Position numbers and translations under genes: made by a program
Notes under the pieces: generated by a model
Databases searched by the model: none
What the model was told of the DNA's origin: nothing
The model's input: only the letters and a program-made list of their open reading frames with translations
Source of the DNA: Flavobacteriales bacterium
Lineage (GTDB): Bacteria > Bacteroidota > Bacteroidia > Flavobacteriales > BACL11
Length of the DNA: 7,312 nucleotides
Direction: 5' to 3'
Assembly: GCA_002728175.1 (NCBI GenBank)
Contig: PBVH01000016.1
Coordinates: 48,293 to 55,604 of the forward strand
Shown: in pieces, positions 6,123 to 7,312 of the stretch
How positions within the stretch are numbered: position 1 is the stretch's first letter
Layout: each line of letters begins with the position of its first letter

Positions 6123-6824
6123 TTATTTTCTTCTATTTTTAGCTTTATTTCCAATACTTTTTTTCTTTGGATTCTTAAAATGTAACATTAAATCTCTTTT
6201 TCCATAAACCTCTCCTCTGCATATCCACACCTTAATTCCAATTAACCCATATTGGGTCAAGGCCTCTGAAAGAGCATAATCGATATCAGCCCTAAAAGTA
6301 TGAAGAGGTGTTCTGCCATCTTTATACATTTCAGATCGAGCCATCTCAGCTCCATTCAACCTTCCGGATACCTGAACTTTAATTCCTTCTGCACCCATTC
6401 TCATTGTTGATGCGATAGCCATTTTTATAGCTCTTTTATAAGAAATACGACCCTCTACTTGTCTTGAAATACTATCAGCTACTAAAGTAGCTTCAAGTTC
6501 TGGTCTCTTAACTTCAAAAATATTTATTTGAACATCTTTGTTAGTGATTTTATTAATTTCGTTCTTTAATGTTTCTACCTCTTGACCCGCTTTTCCAATA
6601 ATAATTCCTGGACGAGCCGTATGTATAGTTACAGTAACTAACTTTAAAGTTCTTTCTATTGCAATTCTTGATACGCTGGCTTTTGACAATCTTACCTTAA
6701 GATATTTTCTAATCTTAGCATCTTCAGATAATTTTTCACCAAAATTATCGCCGCCATACCAGTTTGACTCCCATCCTCTGATAAGTCCTAATCTATTTCC
6801 TATTGGATTTGTTTTTTGACCCAT
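6123..6824 (-). CDS. rpsC: 30S ribosomal protein S3 (uS3)
   Basis: S3 forms part of the mRNA entry pore on the 30S head with S4 and S5 and contributes to the ribosomal helicase activity. The product has 233 residues, the same as E. coli. The N-terminus MGQKTNPIGNRLG is followed by RGWESNWYGGDNFGEKL, a form characteristic of Bacteroidota. The type 2 KH domain covers about 40-110, with its GIIIGKAG loop at 73-80. The C-terminal domain has EGIKVQVSGRLNGAEMARSE at 146-165 and the stretch HTFRADIDYALSEALTQYGL at 175-194 followed by IGIKVWICRGEVYGKRD. A lysine-rich tail closes the protein. The start ATG is 5 nt after the rplV stop, in AT-rich sequence with no Shine-Dalgarno match. Confidence 0.98.
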   Translation of the reverse strand: MGQKTNPIGNRLGLIRGWESNWYGGDNFGEKLSEDAKIRKYLKVRLSKASVSRIAIERTLKLVTVTIHTARPGIIIGKAGQEVETLKNEINKITNKDVQINIFEVKRPELEATLVADSISRQVEGRISYKRAIKMAIASTMRMGAEGIKVQVSGRLNGAEMARSEMYKDGRTPLHTFRADIDYALSEALTQYGLIGIKVWICRGEVYGKRDLMLHFKNPKKKSIGNKAKNRRK

Positions 6825-6829
6825 AATTA

Positions 6830-7234
6830 CTAATTATTTTTTAATCTACTGTCAACTACTATAGTTACATGATTTGACCTTTTTCTAATTCTATGTGCTC
6901 TTCCTTGTGGTGCTGGCTGAATTCTCTTTAACATCCTTCCAGAATCAACTCTAACTTCTGAAACATATAGGTTTGCCTGATCAATACTTGACCCTTCATT
7001 TTTCGCTTCCCAATTAGATAAAGCAGACAATAATAATTTCTCCAATCTAGAAGAAGCTTCTTTTGGATTATGTTTTAATTGAGACAAAGCTTTGTCTGCA
7101 TCCATTCCTCTAATCAAATCAGCTACTAACCTCATTTTTCTTGGGGAGGTTGGACAATTATTTAATTTAGCAAAAGCAATTTTCTTCTTTGCTTCCTTTA
7201 TTTTTTCTGACTTTATTCTTTTTCTTGCACCCAT
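6830..7234 (-). CDS. rplV: 50S ribosomal protein L22 (uL22)
   Basis: L22 spans the 50S subunit; its extended beta-hairpin forms part of the exit tunnel constriction with L4. The product has 134 residues, longer than E. coli L22 (110). The excess is mainly an N-terminal lysine-rich extension of about 20 residues beginning MGARKRIKSEKIKEAKKK, a style seen in flavobacterial L22. The core begins near AKLNNCPTSPRKMRLVADLI (22-41). The tunnel hairpin is at about 94-118 (VRVDSGRMLKRIQPAPQGRA then HRIRKRS), followed by NHVTIVV. The start ATG is 3 nt after the rpsS stop, so a longer start would run into rpsS. It ends in TAG. Confidence 0.97.
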   Translation of the reverse strand: MGARKRIKSEKIKEAKKKIAFAKLNNCPTSPRKMRLVADLIRGMDADKALSQLKHNPKEASSRLEKLLLSALSNWEAKNEGSSIDQANLYVSEVRVDSGRMLKRIQPAPQGRAHRIRKRSNHVTIVVDSRLKNN

Positions 7235-7237
7235 TTT

Positions 7238-7312
7238 TTATTTTTTTCTATTTGATCCATGTCCTCTATATGTTCTAGTTGGAGAAAACTCACCTAATTT
7301 ATGTCCAACCAT
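7238..7312 (-). CDS. rpsS: 30S ribosomal protein S19 (uS19), C-terminal end only
   Basis: Only the last 24 codons and the TAA stop are in the window; the gene continues past the right edge. The readable peptide is MVGHKLGEFSPTRTYRGHGS followed by NRKK. It matches the C-terminus of S19 (E. coli reads MVGHKLGEFAPTRTYRGH at the same place). The Met at the edge is therefore an internal residue, not the start. S19 sits in the 30S head with S13 and contacts A-site tRNA and the 50S subunit. Its position just upstream of rplV fits the S10 operon order. The piece is short but the motif is distinctive. Confidence 0.94.
   Translation of the reverse strand: MVGHKLGEFSPTRTYRGHGSNRKK

Noticed and set aside
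7235..7250. Long T run on the plus strand as a terminator
   Set aside because: It is an A run on the transcribed strand, made by the lysine codons ending rpsS and the rplV leader. There is no GC-rich stem and no plus-strand gene to terminate.
1..7312. An undescribed system, mobile element, CRISPR array or RNA gene
   Set aside because: Known ribosomal protein genes and secY fill the window with gaps of 25 nt or less. No repeats, tRNA-like folds or foreign insertions were seen on either strand.

Overview
The window is an uninterrupted stretch of the S10-spc ribosomal protein gene cluster. Every real gene lies on the minus strand, so transcription runs from position 7312 down to position 1. In transcription order the genes are rpsS (3' end only), rplV, rpsC, rplP, rpmC, rpsQ, rplN, rplX, rplE, rpsN, rpsH, rplF, rplR, rpsE, rpmD, rplO and secY (cut by the left edge). 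This is the canonical bacterial order with nothing inserted, inverted or missing. rpmD (177 bp) and the two edge-truncated genes were read directly from the sequence.

The organism looks like a low-G+C member of the Bacteroidota, probably Flavobacteriia or a relative. The evidence is: an S3 N-terminus with GWESNWYGG; an L22 beginning MGARKR with an N-terminal extension over the E. coli protein; an 89-residue S14 lacking the zinc ribbon; an L30 with the RPKDQKRTLEALGL block; a SecY with IPGVKPG in its C5 loop; and no convincing Shine-Dalgarno sequence before any gene. Sample lines counted by eye give about 30% G+C. The phylum is a confident call; anything finer is inference.

Layout: 7238-7312 is the last 24 codons of S19. 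7234-4855 holds the rest of the S10 part (L22, S3, L16, L29, S17) and the first spc gene (L14). 4845-1617 holds L24, L5, S14, S8, L6, L18, S5 and L30. 1609-1 holds L15 and then the translocon channel SecY. Spacings are tiny: from a 4-nt overlap (rplO/secY) and a 1-nt overlap (rpsQ/rplN) to a maximum of 25 nt (rpsN-rpsH). There is no room for an internal promoter or terminator in the gaps and none is visible. All 16 visible starts are ATG. Of the 16 visible stops, 12 are TAA, 3 TAG (rplV, rplP, rplX) and 1 TGA (rplO).

Together the genes encode stoichiometric parts of the 30S and 50S subunits plus the membrane channel that receives nascent secretory and membrane proteins. Everything reads as intact housekeeping sequence, with no frameshifts, mobile elements, CRISPR arrays or RNA genes. 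I found no undescribed system. The findings are modest: absent Shine-Dalgarno signals, coupled junctions, lineage-type residue changes in S14, SecY and S5, and a weak inverted repeat at the start of rplE.
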